A stretch of DNA of 64,000 bases from Streptococcus sp. HMSC067H01. Its GTDB lineage: Bacteria > Bacillota > Bacilli > Lactobacillales > Streptococcaceae. The stretch spans positions 1 through 64,000 of the forward strand of contig NZ_KV817804.1 in assembly GCF_001814775.1 (NCBI RefSeq), read 5' to 3'. Below, piece after piece: positions 1-9,008 of this stretch (positions within the stretch are counted from its first letter, which is position 1; every line of letters begins with the position of its first letter). Both the position numbers and the translations under genes were made by a program. The notes beneath the pieces are model-generated. The model did no database searches, was not told where the DNA came from, and saw only the letters and a list, made by a program, of their open reading frames with translations.

Positions 1-8
1 AAATTAAT

Positions 9-33
9 TGTCTAACTTTTTGGGGTCAGTACA
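9..33. mobile_element. Terminal inverted repeat of an IS3-family (IS150-like) element
   Basis: Read on the minus strand, this segment begins TGTACTGACCCC and continues AAAAAGTTAGACA, the style of end carried by IS150-group IS3 elements, which start TG and end CA. The insertion sequence would extend leftward out of the window, so its transposase is not visible. The boundary falls at about base 33. The assignment rests on remembered resemblance of the terminus only. Confidence 0.55.
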
Positions 34-224
34 TTATGCATTCTTTTTCCTATGTTTTATAAGCTCCGAAACAAAACATTCAGTACCTTTTTGGTACCTA
101 ATTACTTATATATAACGTATTACAAATAACAATTATGATAAAACCTCCTTTTAAAATACGCTATATAATAGACATTTAATCATATAATAAATGTACCTTG
201 TAAAAATTCAATTATAATTAGTAT
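34..224. other. Non-coding gap between the IS end and the portal gene
   Basis: This AT-rich stretch holds no convincing gene. A TATAAT-like hexamer at 213-218 could be a -10 box but has no good -35 at the right spacing. In related phages the large terminase gene normally sits directly before the portal, so this gap and the adjacent IS end suggest an insertion or rearrangement here. Confidence 0.4.
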
Positions 225-252
225 AGCATCTCACAAATGAGGTGCTTTTATT
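225..252 (+). terminator. Intrinsic terminator just upstream of the portal gene
   Basis: A 9-bp stem (AGCATCTCA at 225-233, TGAGGTGCT at 238-246, one G-U pair) with a four-base loop is followed by TTTATT. It ends about 25 bases before the portal start, so it would separate upstream transcription from the structural genes unless read-through or antitermination occurs. Confidence 0.7.
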
Positions 253-274
253 GTATTCAAAAATGGAGGATAAG

Positions 275-1561
275 ATGGGATTCTTAGATTTTATTGGAAG
301 GAAAAGATCACGAGATAAACCGCATAATAGCTATGAGGGGCAGGACTTTTCCTATCTTTTTGGACGAACTTCTAGTGGTGAAAATGTCGATGAATTTAAA
401 GCGATGCAGACTACAGCTGTTTATGCTTGTGTGCGAATATTAGCTGAAGCTGTCGCATCTCTACCCATTCATATTTACGAAAGAACATCTAATGGGAGAG
501 AGAAGAAATTTGAACACCCTCTTTATTTCTTGCTTCATGATGAACCAAATCCAGAGATGTCTTCATTTGTCTTTCGAGAAACTTTGATGACTCATCTTTT
601 GATATGGGGAAATGCCTATATTCAAATCATAAGGGATAAGAGCGGTCAGGTTTTCAGTTTGTATCCTTTGTTACCGGATAAAATGTCAGTACACCGTGAT
701 GAAAGTGGGAAACTTTACTACAAATATCAACGTCAGACCGAAGAAAATCCAAATTTCAAGGATAAAGGCAGTGTTATTTTAAAACAAGAAGATGTCCTTC
801 ACATTCCAGGACTTGGTTTTGATGGATTGATTGGCTATTCGCCCATCGCATTAGCAAAGAACGCAATTGGGATGACTTTGGCTACAGAGAATTACGGAGC
901 ATCATTCTTTAAAAATGGTGCGAATCCAGGAGGTGTATTGGAACATCCAGGAATTCTAAAAGATCCAAAAAGAGTACGTGATTCTTGGAATGCGGTTTAT
1001 AACGGTGTTACAAATGCACATAAAGTTGCAGTTCTAGAAGAAGGAATGAAGTACACTCAAATAGGTATTCCTCCAGAAGAAGCGCAATTCTTACAGACTC
1101 GGAAGTTTCAAATCAATGAGATCGCACGCTTGTATAGAATACCACCACATATGATTGGTGATTTAGAAAAATCTTCATTTTCAAATATCGAGCAACAATC
1201 ACTAGAGTTTGTCAAATACACATTAGACCCTTGGGTAGTTCGTTTAGAACAGGCCTTCAAGAGGTCTCTTTTTTTACCTGAAGAAAAGAAGAAATACTTT
1301 GTTAAGTTCAACGTAGATGGTTTATTACGTGGAGATTATCAAAGTCGTATGAGTGGGTATGCTATTGCAAGACAGAATGGCTGGCTATCTACAAATGATA
1401 TTCGAGAACTTGAAGATTTAAATCTTTTAACAGATGAAGAAGGAGGAAATCTTTATTTAATTAACGGAAACATGACTAAATTAAAAGATGCTGGTGGTTT
1501 TATGACAAAACAGGTAATTGAACAATCTCAAGAAAAACCAAAGGAGGAAGAGGATGCGTAA
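275..1561 (+). CDS. Phage portal protein (HK97 type)
   Basis: The 428-aa product matches the portal family (Phage_portal) in length and sequence style, including an early MQTTAVYACVRILAEAVASLP segment and a later LQTRKFQINEIARLYRIPPHMIG segment. Portals form the dodecameric ring at one capsid vertex through which DNA is packaged and to which the neck attaches. The ATG at 275 is preferred over an upstream GTG because a GGAGG site lies just before it at 265-269. The acidic, glutamate-rich C-terminus overlaps the next gene by 8 bases, as expected for translational coupling. It is the first structural gene of the late cluster. Confidence 0.93.
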   Translation: MGFLDFIGRKRSRDKPHNSYEGQDFSYLFGRTSSGENVDEFKAMQTTAVYACVRILAEAVASLPIHIYERTSNGREKKFEHPLYFLLHDEPNPEMSSFVFRETLMTHLLIWGNAYIQIIRDKSGQVFSLYPLLPDKMSVHRDESGKLYYKYQRQTEENPNFKDKGSVILKQEDVLHIPGLGFDGLIGYSPIALAKNAIGMTLATENYGASFFKNGANPGGVLEHPGILKDPKRVRDSWNAVYNGVTNAHKVAVLEEGMKYTQIGIPPEEAQFLQTRKFQINEIARLYRIPPHMIGDLEKSSFSNIEQQSLEFVKYTLDPWVVRLEQAFKRSLFLPEEKKKYFVKFNVDGLLRGDYQSRMSGYAIARQNGWLSTNDIRELEDLNLLTDEEGGNLYLINGNMTKLKDAGGFMTKQVIEQSQEKPKEEEDA

Positions 1562-2252
1562 ATTTTGGAGTTTTTCAGATGATGGGAACATTCGTACTCT
1601 TCGTATTGAAGGACAGATTGCGGATGAAACATGGTTTGGAGATGAAGTTACTCCACAACTCTTTAAAAATGATTTAAATTCAGGAAAAGGTGATATCACC
1701 CTCTGGATTAATAGTCCAGGGGGTGATGTTTTTGCTGCAGCTCAAATCTATAACATGCTGATGGATTACAAAGGAAATGTGCATGTCATAATTGATGGCC
1801 TTGCCGCTAGTGCTGCCAGTGTCATTGCCATGGCTGGAACAACAGTATCCATGAGTCCTGTTGCCATGATGATGATTCACAATCCATGGACGATTGCACA
1901 AGGTGAAGCAAAGGATATGGAAAAGATTATTGAAATGTTGGGGGAAATCAAAGAGTCCATTGTGAATGCCTATGAGTTAAGAACAGGATTATCTAGGGCA
2001 AAAATCTCACATTTAATGGATTCTGAATCATGGTTTAATGCGAGAAAAGCAGTTGAACTCGGCTTTGCGGACAAGATTTTATTCGGTAAAGATGAATCTA
2101 AAGAAGAGCTAGAACTTAGCAGTTATTCATTTAGTAGAGCCACTGCAGATCATAACCTTGTTGTTAAACTTCAAGCCAAAATAGATAGCTACAAACCTTT
2201 ATCAACGACTCCTCTCAATCAGTTAAGAAAAAGATTAGATTTATTGAAATAA
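1554..2252 (+). CDS. ClpP-like prohead maturation protease
   Basis: This 232-aa protein carries the ClpP/S14 fold signature. It has an INSPGGDVFAAAQIYN segment near residues 52-67, a GLAAS nucleophile motif with Ser86, and MIHNPW with the likely catalytic His109. In HK97-type phages this enzyme cleaves the capsid N-terminal scaffold during prohead maturation. The start is ATG 1554, directly behind an AAGGAGGAAGAGG site. It lies between portal and capsid, the usual order. Confidence 0.93.
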   Translation: MRKFWSFSDDGNIRTLRIEGQIADETWFGDEVTPQLFKNDLNSGKGDITLWINSPGGDVFAAAQIYNMLMDYKGNVHVIIDGLAASAASVIAMAGTTVSMSPVAMMMIHNPWTIAQGEAKDMEKIIEMLGEIKESIVNAYELRTGLSRAKISHLMDSESWFNARKAVELGFADKILFGKDESKEELELSSYSFSRATADHNLVVKLQAKIDSYKPLSTTPLNQLRKRLDLLK

Positions 2253-2270
2253 TGAAAGGAAAACTAACCT

Positions 2271-3476
2271 ATGTCTAAATTACTTGAATTAAAAGAAAAA
2301 CGAAATCAAGCTTGGGAACAAGCAAAAACTTTCCTAGACTCAGTGCGAACTGAAGATGGTTTAGTCTCAGAAGAAGATTCTCAACGCTATGATGAAATGG
2401 AAAGTAAAATCAATCGCTATAATCAAGAAATTGCTCGCTTAGAACGACAAGAAAAGATTGATCTAGAACTGGCTCAACCAACTTCTCATGCCTTGACAAG
2501 ACAACCTACCACGGTCTTAAAAGATAGTGAGGTAGAAGATGAGAAGAAGGGAACTAAGTCTGATATCTATTCCAAAACCTTTTGGACGAATGTCCGTAAG
2601 CGTAACTTCTTTGATGTTAAGGATGTTCTTCGTGTTGGAGAAGATACAGAAGGTGGCCATTTAGTACCTGATGAGTATGAGAAAAAACTAGTTCAAGGTC
2701 TTCAAGAAGAGAATTTCTTCCGAAGTCTAGCAACTGTCATTAAAACATCAAGTGGAGAGCGGAAGATTCCAGTTGTTACAGGGCACGGAACTGCGTCGTG
2801 GATGGATGAAAATGGACTTTATCCTGAAACTGATGAGACATTTGGTCAAGTAACACTTGATTCGCATAAGATTGGAACAGCTATTCGAATCTCAGAAGAA
2901 TTGTTAAATGACTCAGTATTTGATTTAGAATCCTATATGACTAGTGAGTTTGCACGACGTATTGGTACAGAAGAAGAGAAATCATTCCTTATTGGAGATG
3001 GCTCAAAGAAACCAACAGGAATCTTTACGCAAGCAAATGTTACTGGTCCTACAACGACGACTAAAGACATTACGTTTGATGACATGATTGAATTGTATCA
3101 TTCTCTTCCTGCTCCGTATCGTAAAAATGCAGTATGGATTCTTCATGATACAACTGTCAAAGCAATCCGTAAACTGAAAGACAATAACGGAAATTATATT
3201 TGGCAACCGTCTACACAAGCTGGACAACCAGATTTAATTCTTAACCGTCCATACTATACATCTACCTTTGCACCCCTACCTGAACAGGGGAATAAAGCTA
3301 TTGCATTTGGTGATTTCTCATATTACTGGATTGCAGATAGACAAGGTCGTACTTTTAAACGTCTTAATGAACTTTATGCTAATAATGGTCAAATTGGTTT
3401 TCTTGCATCTCAACGTGTTGATGGGAAATTAGTATTACCAGAAGCAGTAAAAATTTTAACTGTGAAAGCAAAATAA
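2271..3476 (+). CDS. Major capsid protein (HK97 fold, with scaffold domain)
   Basis: The 401-aa product begins with a charged, helical region of about 100 residues, probably the cleavable delta/scaffold domain. The HK97-fold body starts near TEGGHLVPDEYEKKLV and contains typical segments such as RKIPVVTGHGTASWMDE and RIGTEEEKSFLIGDGSKKP. It forms the icosahedral shell. The upstream protease is the expected processing enzyme. Confidence 0.94.
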   Translation: MSKLLELKEKRNQAWEQAKTFLDSVRTEDGLVSEEDSQRYDEMESKINRYNQEIARLERQEKIDLELAQPTSHALTRQPTTVLKDSEVEDEKKGTKSDIYSKTFWTNVRKRNFFDVKDVLRVGEDTEGGHLVPDEYEKKLVQGLQEENFFRSLATVIKTSSGERKIPVVTGHGTASWMDENGLYPETDETFGQVTLDSHKIGTAIRISEELLNDSVFDLESYMTSEFARRIGTEEEKSFLIGDGSKKPTGIFTQANVTGPTTTTKDITFDDMIELYHSLPAPYRKNAVWILHDTTVKAIRKLKDNNGNYIWQPSTQAGQPDLILNRPYYTSTFAPLPEQGNKAIAFGDFSYYWIADRQGRTFKRLNELYANNGQIGFLASQRVDGKLVLPEAVKILTVKAK

Positions 3477-3478
3477 TC

Positions 3479-3736
3479 ATGATAAGTCTAGAAGAAGCAA
3501 AACTTTACCTTAAGGTAGAAAACACAGATGAAGATGACTTGATTATGCAATTGATTGATACGAGTGAAAAGCTCTGTGAAGAAACATTAAGACAGAATAC
3601 TTACAGTGAGGTTCTAAGAATGGCAATCCTGTATGGGGTTGCCTATCTTTATGAACACCGTGAAACTGCTAATTATAAAGAGTTAAAACAAATGTTATAT
3701 CACCTACTATTAGCTGATAGGAAGGATATCTTTTGA
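3479..3736 (+). CDS. Head-tail connector (gp6-like DNA-packaging protein)
   Basis: This 85-aa acidic protein starts ISLEEAKLYLKVENTDEDDLIMQLIDTSE, the pattern of the phage_gp6/YqbG-type connector family, which binds the portal as a ring adaptor after packaging. It follows the capsid stop codon with almost no spacing and a weak ribosome site, so translation is probably coupled. Confidence 0.82.
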   Translation: MISLEEAKLYLKVENTDEDDLIMQLIDTSEKLCEETLRQNTYSEVLRMAILYGVAYLYEHRETANYKELKQMLYHLLLADRKDIF

Positions 3737-4089
3737 TGAAAATTGCTCCATTACGTGATCGTCTTACATTTGAAGTGCGTAAAATTGTGGTTGATGAAAT
3801 TGGAAATGAATCTTCAGTTTGGAACACCATTTTCCAAAGATGGTGTTCTAGTCGGCCATTGACCTTAACAGAAAATGAGGGGAGTGTGTCTAAACTCCTT
3901 TATAATAAAATCCAATTTACACTAAGGTACGACAAAGCGGTACTAAATCTAAGTTCATTAAAAGCTCGGATAAGATACAGAGACGCCTACTTTACGATAG
4001 ATTCAATTGATGGTGATAGCGTTCCTAGGCAATTGATTTATATTGTAGCAACAAAGGAGAATGACTATGAACAGGATAGGAATGGATGA
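3736..4089 (+). CDS. Phage head closure protein (Phage_H_T_join family)
   Basis: The 117-aa product starts MKIAPLRDRLTFE, typical of SPP1 gp16-like head closure proteins (Phage_head_closure_HK97), a beta-barrel that seals the connector. Its ATG at 3736 overlaps the previous stop codon (TGATG). Position and size fit the head completion block. Confidence 0.82.
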   Translation: MKIAPLRDRLTFEVRKIVVDEIGNESSVWNTIFQRWCSSRPLTLTENEGSVSKLLYNKIQFTLRYDKAVLNLSSLKARIRYRDAYFTIDSIDGDSVPRQLIYIVATKENDYEQDRNG

Positions 4090-4435
4090 GTTGGAAAAAG
4101 TAATTGATCAAGAGTTGGGTGATTACATTAAAGAGACGACATCTGCAATGCGAGAGGTAGTAGAAGAAGTAACAGACAGTGCTGTAGATACTTTAAAGAT
4201 CTCTTCTCCACGAAAAACTGGTAAGTATGCACGAGGTTGGAAAAGTAAGACCACAAGTGACAGTCCTACAGGCTTAACAAAAACCATTCACAACCGAACA
4301 CCAGGCTTAACTCATCTCCTAGAAAATGGTCACGCTAAACAAAATGGTGGTCGAGTAGAAGGGCAAAAACATATTGAAATCGTTGAAAAAAGTGCCGTTA
4401 AGTCACTTGAAGATAAGCTGAGACAAAGATTGTGA
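4067..4435 (+). CDS. HK97 gp10-family neck/tail completion protein
   Basis: This 122-aa protein contains ISSPRKTGKYARGWK and ends with a basic helical tail, the signature of the HK97 gp10 family. ATG 4067 is preferred to the in-frame ATG at 4061, because the AAAGGAGA site at 4053-4060 would be too close to the latter. It overlaps the preceding gene by 23 bases. The family acts at the head-tail interface. Confidence 0.78.
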   Translation: MNRIGMDELEKVIDQELGDYIKETTSAMREVVEEVTDSAVDTLKISSPRKTGKYARGWKSKTTSDSPTGLTKTIHNRTPGLTHLLENGHAKQNGGRVEGQKHIEIVEKSAVKSLEDKLRQRL

Positions 4436-4442
4436 GGAGTTT

Positions 4443-4769
4443 ATGACATTAAAAGAGTTCTATAACATTTTAATAAAATCAAAGTTGCCAGTAGCTTATC
4501 ATCATTTTGAAGAAGGAAGAAGTCCAGTTCCGCCATTTATTGTATATCTTGTTAAGGGCTCAGAAAATGCTGGAGCTGATAATTGGAGCTATCATAAGAC
4601 TCTTAATCTTCAAGTGGAACTCTATACCTTAAAGAAGGACTTAGAAATCGAAACCAAGATGGATGACTTATTTGATAGTCATTCAATTTTTTTTGACAAA
4701 GTAGAGACTTATATCTCAACTGAAAAACTCTATCAAATTACATATTACATTTCATTAAACGGAGGATAG
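4443..4769 (+). CDS. Tail terminator / minor structural protein
   Basis: The 108-aa product sits exactly where siphoviruses encode the tail terminator (gpU-like), between the gp10-family gene and the major tail protein. The sequence (YHHFEEGRSPVPPFIVYLV, then a beta-rich C-terminal half) resembles the DUF806/Ypp1-like tail component family. A GAGGAG site precedes the ATG. Function is inferred mainly from gene order. Confidence 0.65.
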   Translation: MTLKEFYNILIKSKLPVAYHHFEEGRSPVPPFIVYLVKGSENAGADNWSYHKTLNLQVELYTLKKDLEIETKMDDLFDSHSIFFDKVETYISTEKLYQITYYISLNGG

Positions 4770-4771
4770 TT

Positions 4772-5341
4772 ATGACTGAAAAAAATAAAGTTACATTCGG
4801 ACTACAAGATGTCCATTGGGCAGAAGTTACAACTGAAGCTTCAAATGGCGCATTGACTTATGGAACGGTTGAACGATTACGAGGTGCAGCAGAACTAACC
4901 TTGGAACCGACTGGTGACAAAGGTTCATACAAGGCAGATAATATCAACTTTTATACTTCGGAATCAAATGATGGTTATGAGGGAACATTGAAGCTCGCCT
5001 TATTAACCCAAGAATTTTTAACTCGTGTCTTAGGAGAAAAATTAGATCCAACAACTAAAACAATTTCTGAAATCGCAAATGCTGAAAAGAAGAATTTCGC
5101 TCTGATGTTTCGTTTTGAAGGAGATAAGAAAGAAACACTTCATGTTTTGTATTACTGTTACGCATCACGTCCGTCAATGGGATCAAAAACAAAATCTGGT
5201 TCAGATATTAATGAGGTTGAGCTAAACTTTACTGCAAGTCCTCGGCCACTTGATAAGGTGGTTCGTCGCAAAACGACAGAAGAAACAAGTGATGAGATTC
5301 GTCAGAATTGGTTCAAGGAAGTCTTTGAACCTCGTGAATAA
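4772..5341 (+). CDS. Major tail (tube) protein
   Basis: This 189-aa protein begins with an NKVTFGLQDVHWAEVT segment and continues through a beta-rich body, as in the phi13/TP901-type major tail protein family that stacks as hexamers to build the tail tube. A GGAGG site lies immediately upstream. The two chaperone frames and the tape measure follow it, the invariant siphovirus order. Confidence 0.88.
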   Translation: MTEKNKVTFGLQDVHWAEVTTEASNGALTYGTVERLRGAAELTLEPTGDKGSYKADNINFYTSESNDGYEGTLKLALLTQEFLTRVLGEKLDPTTKTISEIANAEKKNFALMFRFEGDKKETLHVLYYCYASRPSMGSKTKSGSDINEVELNFTASPRPLDKVVRRKTTEETSDEIRQNWFKEVFEPRE

Positions 5342-5352
5342 AGGAGTTACAG

Positions 5353-5772
5353 ATGAGAGATAGTATTACAATTTCAGGAAAGACCTATGAATTAGCTACT
5401 AATGCCTATACACCGATTGCTTATAAAGAACAGTTTGGTAAAGATTATTTTCAAGACTTGTTTTCAATGGTGAGTACGCAGTCAATTCTCGATAAGATTG
5501 AACACCTAAATGAGGAAGAAAAACTCGAAACTGGTGACATTGATCTATCTATCCTGACCAATTTTGATATGACTTTTTTTCACAGAATTTTTTGGGTATT
5601 TGCGAAATCTGCTAATCCAAGAATTAAACCATTCAAAGAATTCTTTATGGAGATGGAGGAGTTTCCAGTTCAAGAAGTAGCAACTATCTTAATGAACATG
5701 CTTAATCAAGGGATGAATACAAGAAAAAAGCAGATCAAACAGAAACAGCAAGTGAAGAAATCTTTACGGTAG
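5353..5772 (+). CDS. Tail assembly chaperone, short form (gpG-like)
   Basis: The 139-aa product has the gpG-like pattern: a compact domain beginning SITISGKTYELATNAYTPIA and a lysine-rich tail ending KKQIKQKQQVKKSLR. It would coat the tape measure protein during tail assembly. A slippery A_AAA_AAG heptamer at 5724-5730 near its end allows ribosomes to shift into the -1 frame and make the longer form. Confidence 0.85.
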   Translation: MRDSITISGKTYELATNAYTPIAYKEQFGKDYFQDLFSMVSTQSILDKIEHLNEEEKLETGDIDLSILTNFDMTFFHRIFWVFAKSANPRIKPFKEFFMEMEEFPVQEVATILMNMLNQGMNTRKKQIKQKQQVKKSLR

Positions 5773-5936
5773 AAAGCTATTTATTTTGTTGTAAGGAAAC
5801 TGGTTTATCCATAGACGACTTAAAACATATTTCAATTGGGATGGCTCTTGATTATCAAACTGATTATGTAAACTTGCGGACAAATGAAACAAGCAACACA
5901 AGAAAAGCAAATCAAAGTGATTTTGATAATTTTTAA
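5353..5936 (+). CDS. Tail assembly chaperone, frameshifted long form (gpGT-like)
   Basis: After the slip at 5724-5730 the -1 frame stays open from codon GCA at 5730 to TAA at 5934-5936. It adds about 68 residues (KADQTETASEEIFTVE... ending SDFDNF). The fusion is about 194 aa. Lambda G/GT and many Gram-positive phages use the same arrangement, where the T extension links the chaperone to the tail tube. The extension has sensible codon use and no start of its own. Confidence 0.85.
5724..5730 (+). promoter_or_regulatory. Programmed -1 ribosomal frameshift site A_AAA_AAG
   Basis: In the zero frame the codons are AGA AAA AAG CAG. A -1 slip re-pairs AAA AAA and continues with GCA GAT CAA. The heptamer is a classic bacterial slippery sequence, and the downstream frame is open for about 200 bases and ends just before the tape measure gene. 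Confidence 0.85.
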
Positions 5937-5954
5937 TAGAAAGGAGATGTGAAC

Positions 5955-8900
5955 ATGGCTGGAAATATAAAAGGTATCACAATAGAAATTGGTGGTGACA
6001 CACAACCCTTGCAAAATGCCTTAAAAGGGGTAAATAAACAAGCAGCTGAATCAACTAAAGAATTGAAACAAATTGATAAGGCTCTTAAGTTTGATACAGG
6101 AAATGTCACACTCCTTACTCAAAAACAAGAAGTGCTTGCTAAACAAGTTGAAACCACTAAAGAAAAATTAGCTACCTTAAGGCAGGCACAAGCCCAAGTT
6201 GAAGCTCAATTTAAGTCAGGTAATATCGGGGCGGAACAATATCGAGCCTTTCAAAGGGAAGTAGAAACTACTCAGACAGTACTGAAAAGTTATGAAAGCA
6301 AACTAGAGGGTGTCAATCAAGCCTTATCGGAAAATGGAAATCGAATAGGTACTACTAAAAGTCAATGGGATAGCTTGAAACAAGAACAAGCTCGTCTAGC
6401 TTCTGAGAGTGAAAAATTAACGAGTCAATTTAAATTACAAGAAAGTGAACTTTCTTCAAGTGCTAGTGAATCTGAAAAGCTAGCTTTAGCTCAGAAAAAA
6501 GTAAATGAAAGTTCCTCTTTACTAGAAAAACAGATTCAGAATTTAGAGAAACAGCTAGAACTAACAAAATCTCAGTATGGCGAAAACTCGATTGAAGCCA
6601 ATAAACTGGAACAGACTCTAAATGATACCAAAACGGCCTATAATCATCTTCAAAATGAGATGGAAGAGATGGGCACTAGTTCAACAAGTGCGAAGGATAA
6701 TCTATCAGAAATCAATCATCTCTTAAAGGCAGATATCCTAATGGAATTCAGTGATCGTTTAGCAGAATTATCACAAAAATTGATTGATTTTGGGAAACAG
6801 TCGCTTGAAGCTTTTAACGAAGTTGATGAAGGGATGGATATCATTGTCACCAAAACTGGTGCTTCTGACCAAGCTTTAGAAGAGATGACAACTATCGCAA
6901 AGAACCTTGCTACTGAAATTCCAACAGACTTTAATACTGCTGGTAGTGCAGTCGGAGAGTTGAACACACAATTTGGTTTAACCGGTGATAGTTTAAAATC
7001 AGCTTCAAGTTATCTCATCCAATTCGCATCTATAAATGGGAGTGATGTTACTTCATCGGCTATTTCAGCTAAGAAAGCTATAGAAGCATACGGCTTACAG
7101 GCAACGGATTTGTCTAGTGTTCTTGATACTGTCACCTTTACCAGTCAAGCTACTGGTGTGGGAGTTCAAGATTTGATGGATAAGGTTGTTTCTGGAGCGC
7201 CACAAATTAAGGCACTAGGACTTTCATTTGATGAGGGTGTTGCTTTAATGGGGAAATTTGAAAAGGCTGGTGTGGATTCATCAGCCTCTTTATCATCCCT
7301 ATCAAAAGCATCTGTGAAGTATGCGGCTTCTGGAAAGACCTTACAGCAAGGTTTATCTGAAACCATCGAAAAAATTAAAAATTCAACTAGCGAAACTGAA
7401 AAGTTAACTCTCGCTTCAGATATATTTGGAACTAAGGGTGCTCCACGAATGGTGGATGCTATTAATCGTGGTGCTTTATCTTTTGATGACTTAGCTGAAA
7501 CAGCAAAGAAAGCATCAGGAACAGTCGGCTCAACTTATGAAGCGACACTAGATCCAATTGATAAATTTACAACTGCTCAAAATGAAGCTAAGTTAGCATT
7601 AGCTGAAGTTGGAGATGCTATTGCTGTCACTTTTGCACCGATACTAGAGATTTTAGCTGATTTGTTACGTTCAGTTGCAGAGTGGTTCTCTAGTTTATCA
7701 ACGCCAGTAAAACAATTTATCATTATTGTAGGTAGCCTCATTACTGGATTAGGATTATTACTCCCTATATTTTTAGCACTTCAGGCAGCTGCCTTAGCAA
7801 TGGGTGTCACAATTGGTGGCTTAATAGCAAGTGTAGCGCCTATTATAGCTATAGTCTTAGGAATTATAGCTGTTCTTGCCTTGTTAATTGTTGGAATAAA
7901 AGAACTTTGGGAACATAACGAGGGATTTAGAACAGCAGTAATGGATATTTGGAATGCTATTTATTCTTTTATATCTACTATCATTCAAGAAATATCAGAC
8001 TTTATTTTAAGCATTTGGGGGACTCTAACTTCATGGTGGACTGACAATCAAGATTTAATTCTTGCAGCTGCAACCACAGTTTGGAATGCAATCTCAACAG
8101 TCATAACTACCGTTATGTCAATTCTAGAACCCTATATTCAGGCAGCATGGGAAAATATAAAACTGATTATCAGCACAGCTTGGGAAATCATCAAACAAGT
8201 AGTTGAAACGGCAATCAATCTTGTCTTAGGCATTATTAAAGCAATCATGCAGGTTATAACAGGAGATTGGTCTGGTGCATGGGAAACAATAAAGGCAGTT
8301 ATTTCAACAGTATGGGAATCCATCAAGTCAATTGTAAGCTTAATTCTAAGTACTATTAGTCAACTTATATCAAACACCTGGAATGGGATTAAGAACACAA
8401 TTAGTAATCTCTTATCAGCAATTAGTAACGTTGTCAGTACAATTTGGAATAGTATCAGTTCAACTATTTCAGGTATTTTAAATGGAATCTCAAGTACAGT
8501 GTCCAATGTTTGGAATGGAGTAAAAAATACGATTTCAAATGCAATTAACACTGCCAAAAATGCAGTTTCAACTGCTATAACTGCTATCAAAAAACTCTTT
8601 AATTTCAGATTTCAGTGGCCACACATTCCTTTACCTCATTTTAGTGTGTCAGGATCTGCAAACCCTCTGGATTGGTTAAAGGGACAAATTCCTAGAATCG
8701 GTATTGAGTGGTATGCAAAAGGGGGAATTTTAACAAAACCAACTGCCTTCGGAACAATAGGGAATTCCCTAATGGTAGGAGGAGAAGCAGGAAACGAAGC
8801 GGTACTCCCTTTAAATGAATCTACTCTTGGTGCAATCGGAAGAGGTATTGCAAGAACGATGGATTTAAGAATGCCAGACATCAACATTTCGATTACTGGA

Positions 8901-9008
8901 AATATTATCCGAGAACAGGCAGATATTGAAAAAATAGCAAATGAAGTAGCAAGTCGAATCGCAGAAGAATTAGCACGTCAAAAACAATTGAGAGGAGCCA
9001 CTATATGA
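5955..9008 (+). CDS. Phage tail tape measure protein
   Basis: This 1017-aa protein sets tail length. Residues 1-240 are a long coiled coil rich in K, E and Q. A TMP core domain follows (DILMEFSDRLAELSQKLIDFG onward), then strongly hydrophobic segments (VKQFIIIVGSLITGLGLLLPIFLALQ region). Next come repeated WN/WE-containing units (for example TVWNAISTVITTVMS, TAWEIIKQVVETAINLV) and a C-terminal GGEAGNEAVLPL segment. ATG 5955 is chosen because the AAGGAG site lies 8 bases before it. Confidence 0.93.
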   Translation: MAGNIKGITIEIGGDTQPLQNALKGVNKQAAESTKELKQIDKALKFDTGNVTLLTQKQEVLAKQVETTKEKLATLRQAQAQVEAQFKSGNIGAEQYRAFQREVETTQTVLKSYESKLEGVNQALSENGNRIGTTKSQWDSLKQEQARLASESEKLTSQFKLQESELSSSASESEKLALAQKKVNESSSLLEKQIQNLEKQLELTKSQYGENSIEANKLEQTLNDTKTAYNHLQNEMEEMGTSSTSAKDNLSEINHLLKADILMEFSDRLAELSQKLIDFGKQSLEAFNEVDEGMDIIVTKTGASDQALEEMTTIAKNLATEIPTDFNTAGSAVGELNTQFGLTGDSLKSASSYLIQFASINGSDVTSSAISAKKAIEAYGLQATDLSSVLDTVTFTSQATGVGVQDLMDKVVSGAPQIKALGLSFDEGVALMGKFEKAGVDSSASLSSLSKASVKYAASGKTLQQGLSETIEKIKNSTSETEKLTLASDIFGTKGAPRMVDAINRGALSFDDLAETAKKASGTVGSTYEATLDPIDKFTTAQNEAKLALAEVGDAIAVTFAPILEILADLLRSVAEWFSSLSTPVKQFIIIVGSLITGLGLLLPIFLALQAAALAMGVTIGGLIASVAPIIAIVLGIIAVLALLIVGIKELWEHNEGFRTAVMDIWNAIYSFISTIIQEISDFILSIWGTLTSWWTDNQDLILAAATTVWNAISTVITTVMSILEPYIQAAWENIKLIISTAWEIIKQVVETAINLVLGIIKAIMQVITGDWSGAWETIKAVISTVWESIKSIVSLILSTISQLISNTWNGIKNTISNLLSAISNVVSTIWNSISSTISGILNGISSTVSNVWNGVKNTISNAINTAKNAVSTAITAIKKLFNFRFQWPHIPLPHFSVSGSANPLDWLKGQIPRIGIEWYAKGGILTKPTAFGTIGNSLMVGGEAGNEAVLPLNESTLGAIGRGIARTMDLRMPDINISITGNIIREQADIEKIANEVASRIAEELARQKQLRGATI

